Shown here piece after piece: positions 31,512-40,115 of a DNA stretch of 64,000 nt. The notes below the pieces were generated by a model, which was not told the DNA's origin, did no database searches, and saw nothing but the letters and a program-made list of their open reading frames with translations. Position numbers and translations under genes: made by a program. The stretch comes from Pseudalkalibacillus hwajinpoensis (GTDB lineage Bacteria; Bacillota; Bacilli; Bacillales; Guptibacillaceae). The stretch's first letter is position 1. Each line of letters starts with the position of its first letter. The DNA lies in the NCBI RefSeq assembly GCF_039851965.1, contig NZ_CP156674.1, positions 1,488,001 through 1,552,000 on the forward strand. Reading direction: 5' to 3'.

Positions 31512-31541
31512 AGCCTCTTTCTTCGGAAAGAGGCTTTTTTT
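31512..31541 (+). terminator. SAM riboswitch terminator before mtnK
   Basis: AGCCTCTTTC-TTCG-GAAAGAGGCT with a stable tetraloop, then TTTTTTAT; 48 bases before the mtnK start. Confidence 0.92.
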
Positions 31542-31588
31542 ATTGCTTAATAGATACTAAGAATTCATTTATTTGAGGGGGATTTACA

Positions 31589-32797
31589 ATGACAAGTAGT
31601 ACGACAGGATATACGCCTTTTACGGAGGAATCGGTCGTTCACTTTTTGGAACAGCACGGTATACTAGATGGCTCGACCACTGTCAATGTAAAGGAGATTG
31701 GGGATGGAAATTTAAATTATGTTTTTCATGTCCAGAAGCGGAAAACAGGTGATGCCTGGATTGTGAAACAGGCATTGCCATACGCAAAGGTCGTTGGTGA
31801 ATCCTGGCCGCTTACGCTTGATCGTTCTCGCATCGAAAGTGAAGCACTTAAGCAAGCTTACTCGCTTGTTCCTGAACTTGCTCCTGTTGTCTACTTGCAT
31901 GACACCGAAAAGGCTGCAACCGTTATGCAGGATTTATCCAGCCATACCATCCTCAGAAAAGGACTAATTGACGGACAGGTCTATCCAAAGCTTGCGAGAG
32001 ACGTTGGTACATATCTTGCACATACACTCTTCTTCACCTCAGACTACGGTCTTGGTCCAGCCCGTAAGAAAGAGCTTGCTAAAAAATTTATCAATCCTGA
32101 TTTATGTGGGATTACTGAAACTCTCGTTTTTACAGATCCATTTTATAATGCTGAGAGCAACAGTTTTTCTGAACCGATAAGAACAGATGTAGAAGCCCTC
32201 TGGAACGACGATGTGCTTTTGAAAGAAATTGCTGCGCTTAAACATGCTTTTCTAACAAAAGGCGAAGCACTTCTCCACGGTGATCTGCATACCGGAAGCA
32301 TCTTTGTCACAGAGAGCTCGACAAAAGTTATTGATCCTGAATTTGCGTTCTATGGTCCAGCTGGATTTGATGTGGGAGCATTTATTGCGAACATTGCACT
32401 CAGTATTCTCTCTCAGAAAGGACACAGAACTGAGGAGGAAAAAGACAAGTATGAAGCGTTCCTTTTCAATGTCATCGATGAAGTCTGGAGCACCTTCGAA
32501 TCAACTTTCCGCGATCTCTGGAGTGTACATCTTGTTTCTGAGAATCGCTATTCTGAGCACTACCTCGATGGGCTGCTTCAATCGATTCTTGTTGATAGTG
32601 TCGGGTTTGCTGGCTGTAAAATCATTCGTAGAACAATTGGACTGGCACACGTTGAAGATATTGATCGCATTAAGGATATCGGCGTAAAGCTATCTGTTGA
32701 AAAGCAGGCACTTCGACTTGGTAAGCAGCTTGTTCTGAGAAGAAACGACATTACATCTATTCAAGATTACATCACGTTCATCAAGGGGGAGTTATAA
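31589..32797 (+). CDS. mtnK: 5-methylthioribose kinase
   Basis: 402 residues with a choline/aminoglycoside kinase-like fold. It phosphorylates methylthioribose at C1 using ATP. Visible are the nucleotide-binding GDGNLNYVFHV, the catalytic-loop LLHGDLHTGSIFV (HGDxH) and the metal-binding VIDPEFAFYGP. First gene of the plus-strand salvage operon, and its stop abuts mtnA with no gap. Confidence 0.93.
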   Translation: MTSSTTGYTPFTEESVVHFLEQHGILDGSTTVNVKEIGDGNLNYVFHVQKRKTGDAWIVKQALPYAKVVGESWPLTLDRSRIESEALKQAYSLVPELAPVVYLHDTEKAATVMQDLSSHTILRKGLIDGQVYPKLARDVGTYLAHTLFFTSDYGLGPARKKELAKKFINPDLCGITETLVFTDPFYNAESNSFSEPIRTDVEALWNDDVLLKEIAALKHAFLTKGEALLHGDLHTGSIFVTESSTKVIDPEFAFYGPAGFDVGAFIANIALSILSQKGHRTEEEKDKYEAFLFNVIDEVWSTFESTFRDLWSVHLVSENRYSEHYLDGLLQSILVDSVGFAGCKIIRRTIGLAHVEDIDRIKDIGVKLSVEKQALRLGKQLVLRRNDITSIQDYITFIKGEL

Positions 32798-33844
32798 ATG
32801 ACGAACGTCTCACCGATCGAATGGAAAGGCGATCACCTTTTACTACTCGATCAGCGCCAGCTGCCACATACAGAAGTGTTTATTAAACAAGCAGCGATTG
32901 AAGATGTCTGGAACAGCATTGCAGCACTTGCCGTTCGTGGCGCTCCTGCTATTGGAATTGCAGCTGCATACGGTCTAGTTCTCTGGAGTCAGCAGTTTCA
33001 ATCCGAATCACCTTCAACCTTTAAAACCGAATTAACGAAGCAGCGAAATTACCTTGCTTCAGCTCGTCCTACCGCTGTGAACCTTTTCTGGGCCATTGAT
33101 CGGGTATTACGAGCCGGACTCACTGAAACATCAGTCGTGAAAATGAAAGAAGCTATCCGAAATGAAGCAGTTACGATCCATCGGGAGGATGAGTTAATTT
33201 GCCAGCGCATCGGTGAGCATGGCCTTAAGCTCTTGAAAGACGGAGACACAATTCTCACTCACTGCAATGCAGGTGGTATCGCAACCACTAAATACGGAAC
33301 AGCACTTGCCCCTCTTCATCTCGCCAAAGAAAAAGGACTTTCCATCTCTGCCATTGCTACTGAAACCAGGCCAGTTCTTCAAGGAGCAAGGCTTACTGCA
33401 TGGGAATTAGAGCGTGCTGGCATTGATGTCACACTTATAACCGACAGCATGGCAGCTCACGTATTAAAAACCAGGAAAATTGCTGCCGTGATCGTAGGCG
33501 CGGACCGAATTGTCGAGAATGGTGATACGGCTAATAAAATTGGCACCCTGGGGCTTGCACACCTTGCTAAGGCTTACAATGTTCCCTTTTTTATCGCAGC
33601 TCCTCTCTCAACAATCGATTACTCAATTGCAAGCGGAGAAGACATTCCGATTGAGGAAAGAAGTTCAGAAGAAATAACACACTGGCAGGGTGAAAGAGTG
33701 GCTGCATCTAACATTAATGTATTTAATCCTGCGTTTGATGTGACACCAAATGAATTGATCGAAGGGATCATTACGGAGCATGGCATTATCCGTTCACCAT
33801 ACAAAGAAAACCTTGAACACCTGACTTATCAGCCAAATTATTGA
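32798..33844 (+). CDS. mtnA: 5-methylthioribose-1-phosphate isomerase
   Basis: 348 residues, eIF2B-like fold. It converts the aldose methylthioribose 1-phosphate to methylthioribulose 1-phosphate. The substrate-binding RGAPAIGIAAAYG, the catalytic Cys in LTHCNAGGIATTKYGTA and the catalytic Asp in VGADRIVENGDTANKIGT are intact. It starts directly after mtnK. Confidence 0.94.
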   Translation: MTNVSPIEWKGDHLLLLDQRQLPHTEVFIKQAAIEDVWNSIAALAVRGAPAIGIAAAYGLVLWSQQFQSESPSTFKTELTKQRNYLASARPTAVNLFWAIDRVLRAGLTETSVVKMKEAIRNEAVTIHREDELICQRIGEHGLKLLKDGDTILTHCNAGGIATTKYGTALAPLHLAKEKGLSISAIATETRPVLQGARLTAWELERAGIDVTLITDSMAAHVLKTRKIAAVIVGADRIVENGDTANKIGTLGLAHLAKAYNVPFFIAAPLSTIDYSIASGEDIPIEERSSEEITHWQGERVAASNINVFNPAFDVTPNELIEGIITEHGIIRSPYKENLEHLTYQPNY

Positions 33845-33861
33845 ACGATGGAGGCACAATT

Positions 33862-34989
33862 ATGAAGCCTATTGGACTTATTCTAGCTACTTTACTGCTA
33901 TTTGTACTTGCTGCATGCACGAGTGAACAGGATGCTGTTAGTGAACCCGAGGCAAAACCCGAAGCTAAAAACACTACAACTGAAGCAGCCGCTCCCGCAT
34001 CAGAAGTCTCATCAGACATTCCTAAAGAGGTGCAAAAACCGATTAAAATTGCAGCCATTATGCAGGCATCACTAGGAACATTTTCATCTCAGTATATACA
34101 GGGCGTAGAAGATCAGGTCGAGAAGTTCGGCGGAAGCGTTCAGGTCTATAATGCTGACAATGACCTTGCTAAAATGGCGACTCATCTTGAAACAGCGATT
34201 AACCAGGAAGTTGACGGCATTTTAATCGATCATGGACGAGCAGATGCCCTTGAGCCCGGGGTAAAGAGAGCGGTTGAGAAAGGGATTCCTGTAGTTGTTT
34301 TCGATAGTGATATTAACGTCCCTGGCGTAACCGTCATTGATCAGGATGACTATAGCCTTGCGTGGGATACGTTAAAGACACTTGCACAGGATTTAAATGG
34401 TGAAGGTGAAATTGTCTATGTTTGGGTCGGCGGTTTTGCACCGATGGAACGCCGAAACGCGATTTACGAAGCGTTTCAGGAACGCTACCCGAATATTAAA
34501 GAAATAGCCAAATTCGGAACAGCAAGCGCTAATACAGCACTTGATACTCAGACGCAAATGGAAGCGATCCTCAAACAGTATCCAAACAAAGGGGATATTG
34601 ATGCTGTTTTTGCTCCATGGGATGAATTCGCTAAAGGAGCAACACGAGCCATTGAGCAGGCTGGTAGAGAAGAAATTAAGGTTTATGGAATAGACATGAG
34701 CGATGAAGACTTACAAATGATGCAAAAAGAAAATAGCCCATGGGTTTCATCAGCTGCAACGGATCCAGCCGAAGTAGGGCGTGTTCAAGTTCGCTTCGTT
34801 TATCAAAAAATAGCGGGTGAAGAAACTCCAGAAATCTTTTCTCTTGACCCCCACCTTGTGAAGCAGTCAGATTTACCTGAGGAAACCATTTCAATGGATG
34901 CTCTCGGTAAGTATGTTGACGACTGGGGCTCCTCTGAGGCTGCCACTTCACCATGGATGGAAAAATTGACGGAGCAGGAAACAAAATGA
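33862..34989 (+). CDS. Sugar-type ABC transporter substrate-binding lipoprotein, candidate methylthioribose receptor
   Basis: 375 residues from ATG 33862 (MKPIGLILATLLLFVLAAC), with GGAGG before it. The signal peptide ends in the lipobox LAAC, so the mature protein is lipid-anchored at the acidified Cys. The rest is a periplasmic-binding-protein family 4 (RbsB-like) fold: KIAAIMQASLGTFSSQYIQG, VDGILIDHGRADALEPGVK and IDAVFAPWDEFAKGATRAI. It is co-transcribed with mtnK and mtnA under a SAM riboswitch, which points to methylthioribose or another methylthio-pentose as ligand (inference). Confidence 0.8.
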   Translation: MKPIGLILATLLLFVLAACTSEQDAVSEPEAKPEAKNTTTEAAAPASEVSSDIPKEVQKPIKIAAIMQASLGTFSSQYIQGVEDQVEKFGGSVQVYNADNDLAKMATHLETAINQEVDGILIDHGRADALEPGVKRAVEKGIPVVVFDSDINVPGVTVIDQDDYSLAWDTLKTLAQDLNGEGEIVYVWVGGFAPMERRNAIYEAFQERYPNIKEIAKFGTASANTALDTQTQMEAILKQYPNKGDIDAVFAPWDEFAKGATRAIEQAGREEIKVYGIDMSDEDLQMMQKENSPWVSSAATDPAEVGRVQVRFVYQKIAGEETPEIFSLDPHLVKQSDLPEETISMDALGKYVDDWGSSEAATSPWMEKLTEQETK

Positions 34990-36491
34990 GCAAGCTAGCG
35001 ATTCAGAACGTTTCAAAATCATTTGGAAACATCCCTGTTTTAACGGATGTTTCCTTAACCATTCAATCTGGGGAAGTACATGCTCTTCTGGGAACGAATG
35101 GTGCTGGAAAAAGCACATTGATGAAAATTGTCTGTGGGGACTACACGAAGGATAGCGGCACCATTTCACTGAATGATAAACCGCTTACTATTCATGCACC
35201 TGCTGATGCGAAAAAAGCAGGGATTGGTATGGTCGTTCAGGAAGTCGACACAGCCCTATTCCCGGCCCTTACCGTGGCAGAAAATATCTGGGCAGACACT
35301 GTTAATCAGTCCCCTTTCGCCATCCATTCATCAAGAAAACAAAATAAGAAAACCATATCATTGCTCCAATCTCTTGGGATTAACCTGAATCCAAATCAGA
35401 TTGTTTCAGACTGTTCACTTTCGGAAAAGCAGCTCATTCTTATCGCTCGTGCCATGGCTCAAAAGGTTCATTATCTTATCCTGGACGAACCAACAGCACC
35501 ACTTAGCTCTGAAGAAACAGCTTTATTGTTTACACTCATTCACAAGTTAAAAGAAAACGGCGTTGGCATTATCTATATTTCACATCGTATGCCCGAAATT
35601 CAGGAGATCAGTGATCGATTTACAATTCTTCGCGACGGAAAGGTTCATTTAACATCAAACACCACTTCCATCTCCTCAGACGAAATCATTACTCATATGA
35701 TTGGATCGAGCTTAACCAAAAAGGAAGATCGGAAATGGTCTGCCACAACCCGCGCCCTGTTTCGAGCGGAACAAATACAGGTGCCTCAAACAGGAAGAAC
35801 AATTGATCTCTTATTAAACGAGGGGGAAATCATCGGTATCGCAGGTCTCGTTGGTGCAGGAAAATCCGAAACGGCTTTATCCCTTTTTGGAGCTGTTCCA
35901 GGTACGAAAGGAAAATGGCACATCAACAACAAGTCCTACGCCTTTCGCTCTCCGGTAGACGCCATTAAAGCTGGACTGTGCCTCGTACCAGAAGAACGAA
36001 GAAAAGAAGGGATCCTGCTCGATTTTTCAGTATCTGACAATCTTACACTCCCTTCATTAAAGAGACACTCTACATGGTTCCTTAATCGGAAAAAGGAACA
36101 GGATTTTTCTTTGAAACAAATTGAACAACTCAGTATCAAAACCCCTTCACCTGAAGAACCCCTGCATCACTTGAGCGGGGGAAATCAGCAGAAAGCTGCT
36201 ATCGGGAAATGGCTTTTTGATGATCGAAAAGTGTTTCTATTTGATGAACCAACAAAGGGCATTGATGTCAAAGCTAAATCAGAAGTACTAGGACTCATCA
36301 GACATCTTGCTGACGAAGGGAAAGGCATTCTTTACTTCTCAAGTGAAATCGATGAACTCCTTGATATCTCGGATAAGATCCTTGTGATGTACGACGGAGA
36401 AATAACTGCTACCTTAACAGATAAGGATATGAATCACGAAGCCATTATGCAAGCAGCAACTGGAGGTCAGAAATATGAAATCAACAGCTGA
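34986..36491 (+). CDS. Sugar ABC transporter ATPase (RbsA-like, two nucleotide-binding domains)
   Basis: 501 residues from ATG 34986, overlapping the binding-protein stop by four bases. Two fused ATPase domains: the first with GTNGAGKSTLMK (Walker A), CSLSEKQLILIARAMA and LILDEPTAPL; the second with GLVGAGKSETALS, HLSGGNQQKAAIGKWL and FLFDEPTKGIDV. As in RbsA-type proteins the second site is more divergent. It powers the import system encoded with mtnKA. Confidence 0.88.
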   Translation: MSKLAIQNVSKSFGNIPVLTDVSLTIQSGEVHALLGTNGAGKSTLMKIVCGDYTKDSGTISLNDKPLTIHAPADAKKAGIGMVVQEVDTALFPALTVAENIWADTVNQSPFAIHSSRKQNKKTISLLQSLGINLNPNQIVSDCSLSEKQLILIARAMAQKVHYLILDEPTAPLSSEETALLFTLIHKLKENGVGIIYISHRMPEIQEISDRFTILRDGKVHLTSNTTSISSDEIITHMIGSSLTKKEDRKWSATTRALFRAEQIQVPQTGRTIDLLLNEGEIIGIAGLVGAGKSETALSLFGAVPGTKGKWHINNKSYAFRSPVDAIKAGLCLVPEERRKEGILLDFSVSDNLTLPSLKRHSTWFLNRKKEQDFSLKQIEQLSIKTPSPEEPLHHLSGGNQQKAAIGKWLFDDRKVFLFDEPTKGIDVKAKSEVLGLIRHLADEGKGILYFSSEIDELLDISDKILVMYDGEITATLTDKDMNHEAIMQAATGGQKYEINS

Positions 36492-37518
36492 ACTGGTAGA
36501 GTCTGAATCTATCAGAGTTGCTTTACCATTGAAAGATAAATTAACTAGCTTTTTTGTGAAATATGGTACATTGCTCGTTATTTTTGCACTCATTCTCATC
36601 TTTACCATAGTAAACGATCGTTTCCTCACCTACAGCAACTTTGCAGATATTTTGCGATCAATCTCGATCGTTACGCTTGTTGCACTTGGTGTTACGTTTA
36701 CCCTAATTGTTGGAGGGTTTGACCTCTCTGTAGGCTCAACGGTAAGTCTTGCGACAGTAGCAAGCGCCTCTGTCCTTGTATGGTACAGACAGGAATTGCT
36801 TGTTGCCTTATTGATTCCAATCATACTAGGGATTCTAGTTGGGCTCATCAACGCGTTCATCACAATTAAAATAAAAATCCCAGATCTTCTTGCAACCCTC
36901 GCCGTCATGTACATCGTAAATGGGATCCAACTCACCTATACAAAGGGCTTTTCAATATACAATAATATGCCAATGGGTGACGGCACAACAGCACCGGGAA
37001 AGTTCATCCCTTCCTTTCTGTTTATCGGTCAGGGAGAAATAGCCGGCATTCCGTTTCCCGCTATTTTCATGATTGCCTGCGTTATTCTAGTCCACCTCTT
37101 CCTCACCTTCACAAGGGCTGGACGCCTCCTCTATATGACGGGTAGCAATCGGGAAGCCGCAAGACTTTCAGGTGTACCTGTCCAAGCGTATCGCACCCTC
37201 GCTTACGTGCTTAGTGGATTATTCGCTGGGATCGCAGGCATTGTGCTAGCTTCTCGTATTGGCACCGGCCAGGTTTCCGCTGGAGCCCCACTTCTAATGG
37301 ATGGTGTTGCGGCTGCACTCATCGGTTATTCCGTTCTTGGAGCCGGAAAACCAAATGCATTTGGTACATTTGTCGGAGCAGTGTTAATTGGCATTCTTCT
37401 TAACGGCCTCACAATGTTGAATGTGCCCTACTACGCTCAGGATATTATTAAAGGAACGATTTTAATTGGCGCACTTGCGTTTACGTTTTATCAAAACAAA
37501 CGTGATATTAAAATGTAG
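36475..37518 (+). CDS. Sugar ABC transporter permease (RbsC-like)
   Basis: 347 residues, 8-10 membrane helices. The family segments are VTLVALGVTFTLIVGGFDLSVGS, FLTFTRAGRLLYMTGSNREAARLSGVP (the EAA-like loop contacting the ATPase) and DGVAAALIGYSVLGAGKPNAFGT. The start overlaps the ATPase gene by 17 bases. It completes a three-gene importer downstream of mtnKA; a terminator follows. Confidence 0.88.
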   Translation: MKSTAELVESESIRVALPLKDKLTSFFVKYGTLLVIFALILIFTIVNDRFLTYSNFADILRSISIVTLVALGVTFTLIVGGFDLSVGSTVSLATVASASVLVWYRQELLVALLIPIILGILVGLINAFITIKIKIPDLLATLAVMYIVNGIQLTYTKGFSIYNNMPMGDGTTAPGKFIPSFLFIGQGEIAGIPFPAIFMIACVILVHLFLTFTRAGRLLYMTGSNREAARLSGVPVQAYRTLAYVLSGLFAGIAGIVLASRIGTGQVSAGAPLLMDGVAAALIGYSVLGAGKPNAFGTFVGAVLIGILLNGLTMLNVPYYAQDIIKGTILIGALAFTFYQNKRDIKM

Positions 37519-37553
37519 AAAAGAGGCAGTGTGTGCACCACCTCTTTTTCTAT
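37519..37553. terminator. Terminator of the mtnKA-ABC operon
   Basis: AAAAGAGG at 37519 and CCTCTTTTT at 37541 close an imperfect stem whose interior also pairs (GGTG/CACC), with a T run on both strands; between convergent genes. Confidence 0.75.
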
Positions 37554-37871
37554 TTACCAATCATCAGGGTAGCTTCCTAATGGTTTTCCAGTTCGCCCTG
37601 AGAAATAATGTTCATGCTCTTCTTTCGAAAACGTTTCACCACCAAATAAATGATAATGCCCTCCGCCCGGAAGAGGGATTGGAGGTCCTGTTTGAACACT
37701 ATACCTGTGCTGGTGTCTTTCTTCCCTAATCGTAATCCCTTCGACGCGGTGCACGTGCTGGTCATGATCCGTTCCATTCACAGGAAAACTGAACCCAATA
37801 AGATAGCCATGAGTATGATTTTTACGTTTCTCCACTCCTCCCTTAAATTCATGGGCATGGGAGAGAGGCAA
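37554..37871 (-). CDS. ymaF: YmaF-family protein
   Basis: 105 residues, His-rich: SHAHEFKGG, KNHTHGYLIG, HDQHVHRVEG, RHQHRYSV, GGHYHLFGG and EHEHYFSG. This spaced H-x-H pattern is that of the YmaF family, of unknown function; metal binding is likely from the composition. The start is uncertain. TTG 37871 has only a weak ribosome site, whereas a strong GGAGGGG lies some 25 bases further upstream before in-frame ATA codons. Confidence 0.75.
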   Translation of the reverse strand: MPLSHAHEFKGGVEKRKNHTHGYLIGFSFPVNGTDHDQHVHRVEGITIREERHQHRYSVQTGPPIPLPGGGHYHLFGGETFSKEEHEHYFSGRTGKPLGSYPDDW

Positions 37872-38044
37872 TCCGCTTCCCTTTATTATGAATCCCCTCC
37901 TTCTATTCCTATTTAACTTCTATGCCCATTATCCCTTCGAATACCTATTTTGGTCTAAAAACAAAAACCTCCAAAGGGAATATTAAAATCGAATCGAATA
38001 CTATAAGGTGTGAACCTATTGGTAATGATAGAAAGAGGTGACAT

Positions 38045-38779
38045 ATGGCTTCTCCTATATCTATTTTTGGTCATCGAGGATCACCCGGCACACATCCTGA
38101 GAATACACTCATTTCCTTTCAAGCTGCACATAAAGCAGGAGCACAGGGAATTGAACTAGACGTTCAATTAACACGAGACGGTATTCCTGTCGTTATTCAT
38201 GACGAACGAGTTGATCGGACAACAAATGGCATCGGTTGGGTGAAAGACTTTCAATATGAGGAAATCATTCGACTTGATGCAGGGCAATCCTTTTCAAGCC
38301 GTTTTCAAGGCACGCGAATTCCACGTCTCGAGGACGTTCTAATCTGGCTTTCTTCTACCAACTTAATCGTAAACATAGAATTGAAGACAGGATATTTCGT
38401 GTATCCTGGAATTGAAGAAAAAGTTATTGCTCTTCTTACTAATTATCAAATGCGCGACCGCTGTATTATATCTTCATTCAATCACTATAGTGTACAACGA
38501 ACCATCCAAAGGGATTCTCAAATTGAAACTGCGATCCTCCTGATGGAAAAGTTAGTCGATCCATGGGAATATGTTAAAAAAATTGGGGCTCATGGTATTC
38601 ACATTGAATGGCAGGCCGTAGACGAACATTTACTCAAAAACACAAAATTCCATTCCATCCCAGTTCGAGTTTTTACAGTTAATGACAATACCCAGATCGC
38701 CGCTTTTAAAAAGATGGGGTGCAAAGCGATTTTCACCGACTTTCCAGGTCCTGCTTGCACCATTAATTATTCAGTCTAA
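38045..38779 (+). CDS. Glycerophosphodiester phosphodiesterase
   Basis: 244 residues, cytoplasmic (no signal peptide). The GDPD catalytic residues are visible: FGHRGSPGTHPENTLISF (HR and EN), GIELDVQLTRDGIPVVIHDE (E-x-D, catalytic His) and VNIELKTG. It hydrolyses glycerophosphodiesters to glycerol 3-phosphate plus an alcohol. AAAGAGGTGACAT leads to ATG 38045. Confidence 0.88.
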   Translation: MASPISIFGHRGSPGTHPENTLISFQAAHKAGAQGIELDVQLTRDGIPVVIHDERVDRTTNGIGWVKDFQYEEIIRLDAGQSFSSRFQGTRIPRLEDVLIWLSSTNLIVNIELKTGYFVYPGIEEKVIALLTNYQMRDRCIISSFNHYSVQRTIQRDSQIETAILLMEKLVDPWEYVKKIGAHGIHIEWQAVDEHLLKNTKFHSIPVRVFTVNDNTQIAAFKKMGCKAIFTDFPGPACTINYSV

Positions 38780-38870
38780 CAACCCAACTTGTGCGTTTGC
38801 CTACTTCCCCATCTCCTTCCCTCCACATACGCTAATATGGAACGAACGCACAATACTGAAGGGATTACCT

Positions 38871-38978
38871 ATGGGTGGATATGGCGGAGGATTTGCACTG
38901 ATTGTCGTGTTGTTTATACTTCTTTTTATCATTGGTAATAAAAAACGCAAAAAAAAGACGCCGAGGCGTCTTTTTTAG
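38871..38978 (+). CDS. YjcZ-family small spore-associated membrane protein
   Basis: 35 residues: MGGYGGGFALIVVLFILLF followed by IIGNKKRKKKTPRRLF. The GGYGGGFALIVVLFILL core is characteristic of YjcZ-type sporulation proteins, which are single-helix proteins of unknown role. GAAGGGA precedes the ATG by six bases. The last codons (KKTPRRLF) and stop are read out of the terminator hairpin shared with the opposing YtxH gene, which is unusual. Confidence 0.75.
   Translation: MGGYGGGFALIVVLFILLFIIGNKKRKKKTPRRLF
38951..38976. terminator. Bidirectional terminator overlapping the YjcZ-type gene
   Basis: AAAAAAGACGCC-GA-GGCGTCTTTTTT is a perfect palindrome between convergent genes; it contains the last codons of the YjcZ-type ORF and abuts the stop of the YtxH gene. 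Confidence 0.88.
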
Positions 38979-39505
38979 ATTCTTTCATTTAGTCCAGAAT
39001 TTGTTTTCGGGCTGGTTGTTGTGCTTCCTGGTGTTCTTGTTTCACTTCCAGGGGTATTTGTTGGCTCATAGCCTTGTTCGCTGGAATCAGTTACTTCCTG
39101 TCCTGCATCTTTCACTTTAGTTCCGATATCCTTCAAGTCTTCTCCCGCTTCTCTTGCAGTCGAAATCACATCAGTCGAATCTTCTTTCACCTGATTAACC
39201 TGATCAACTACTTCGTCATTTACTTTTTCATAGAGTGACTGTGCATCATTCATGGCTTCTTTCAAGACAGAAGAAGCTGATTGAATACGATCCATCCAGT
39301 CATCCTTTACTTCACCTGGATTTTCTTTTACTCGTGTATAAAAACCTCTGGATGAATTTTTTACATTGCCTGCTGTTGAGCGTACTTTATTTCTAGTTGT
39401 AGAATCAAGCATGGCAACGGCTCCACCTACAATTGCACCTACTAGAATACCTTTAACAAGCTTACCGTTCTTCTGTTCTTTAACTGTCGTTGTCGTTGTT
39501 TGCAT
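38975..39505 (-). CDS. YtxH-domain general stress-type protein
   Basis: 176 residues. A glycine-rich membrane segment near the N-terminus (KLVKGILVGAIVGGAVAML, then DSTTRNKVR) is the YtxH hallmark. The rest is a long charged helix with coiled-coil character (VLKEAMNDAQSLYEKVNDE) and a Thr/Ser/Pro-rich tail. YtxH-like genes in B. subtilis belong to general stress regulons. GTTTAG-N13-GGGAAA upstream on the minus strand is only a loose SigB-like match. Confidence 0.75.
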   Translation of the reverse strand: MQTTTTTVKEQKNGKLVKGILVGAIVGGAVAMLDSTTRNKVRSTAGNVKNSSRGFYTRVKENPGEVKDDWMDRIQSASSVLKEAMNDAQSLYEKVNDEVVDQVNQVKEDSTDVISTAREAGEDLKDIGTKVKDAGQEVTDSSEQGYEPTNTPGSETRTPGSTTTSPKTNSGLNERI

Positions 39506-39626
39506 GACTATTCCTCCTATTGGCTTTCATTGTTTTCTTAGCTAGTTTTTTCTTTCCCTTTATGCTAAAAGCTAAACTAAAAAATTTAACACGAACTTCC
39601 TTCTTCGCATCATAAAGCGCCTCTGT

Positions 39627-39632
39627 TATAAT
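39627..39632 (+). promoter_or_regulatory. Promoter -10 of queF
   Basis: TATAAT at 39627-39632 with TTCGCA 17 bases upstream (39604-39609), about 18 bases before the preQ1 aptamer. Confidence 0.65.
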
Positions 39633-39649
39633 AGACAGCGTTGTATGAC

Positions 39650-39687
39650 AGCAGTTCGTAACCTTCCTGCTTCATCAAAACTAAAGG
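39650..39687 (+). ncRNA. preQ1-I riboswitch controlling queF
   Basis: AGCAG (39650-39654) pairs with CTGCT (39667-39671). The loop TTCGTAACCTT supplies CCTT (39662-39665), which pairs with AAGG (39684-39687) over the A-rich ATCAAAACTA. That AAGG is part of the queF Shine-Dalgarno AAAGGAGG (39683-39690), so ligand binding would hide the ribosome site: a compact translational switch. Confidence 0.85.
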
Positions 39688-39697
39688 AGGAATTTAA

Positions 39698-40114
39698 ATG
39701 AATAGCATGGATAAAGCATGGCTTCCATCTTCCGGTCCTATGCCGCGCCCGGAAAGTGTAGAGCAAGCAAGAGAAGTTATTAAGAATGAAGCATTTGATG
39801 CGCCAAACGTACAGGAAATTACGTTTAACGCACTTGAATTTACAGCAGTTTGCCCGAAAACAGGACAACCTGACTTTGGACGTGTTGAGATTTCATACGC
39901 TCCGGATGCGAAATGCATCGAGTCTAAATCCCTGAAATTCTACCTCTGGTCTTATCGTGACGAAGGTAGCTTTTGTGAAACACTCGCAGCACGTATCGCT
40001 GATGACGTTGTCTATGCCATTAATCCATTAAAAGTGACAATTACTGTCTACCAATCAGCTCGTGGTGGAATTGAATTAAAAACAACAGCAGTTCGAGAGA
40101 AAGCTACATCATAA
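39698..40114 (+). CDS. queF: NADPH-dependent preQ0 reductase
   Basis: 138 residues, type I (unimodular) QueF. It reduces the nitrile preQ0 to preQ1. The nucleophile Cys is in FTAVCPKTGQPDFG with the catalytic Asp seven residues on, and ESKSLKFYLWSYRDEGSFCE contains the substrate-binding Glu and the QueF motif. It is somewhat shorter than the 165 residues of the B. subtilis protein but has all key residues. It is separated from queDEC by 31 kb; both are under preQ1 riboswitches. Confidence 0.92.
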   Translation: MNSMDKAWLPSSGPMPRPESVEQAREVIKNEAFDAPNVQEITFNALEFTAVCPKTGQPDFGRVEISYAPDAKCIESKSLKFYLWSYRDEGSFCETLAARIADDVVYAINPLKVTITVYQSARGGIELKTTAVREKATS

Positions 40115-40115
40115 C

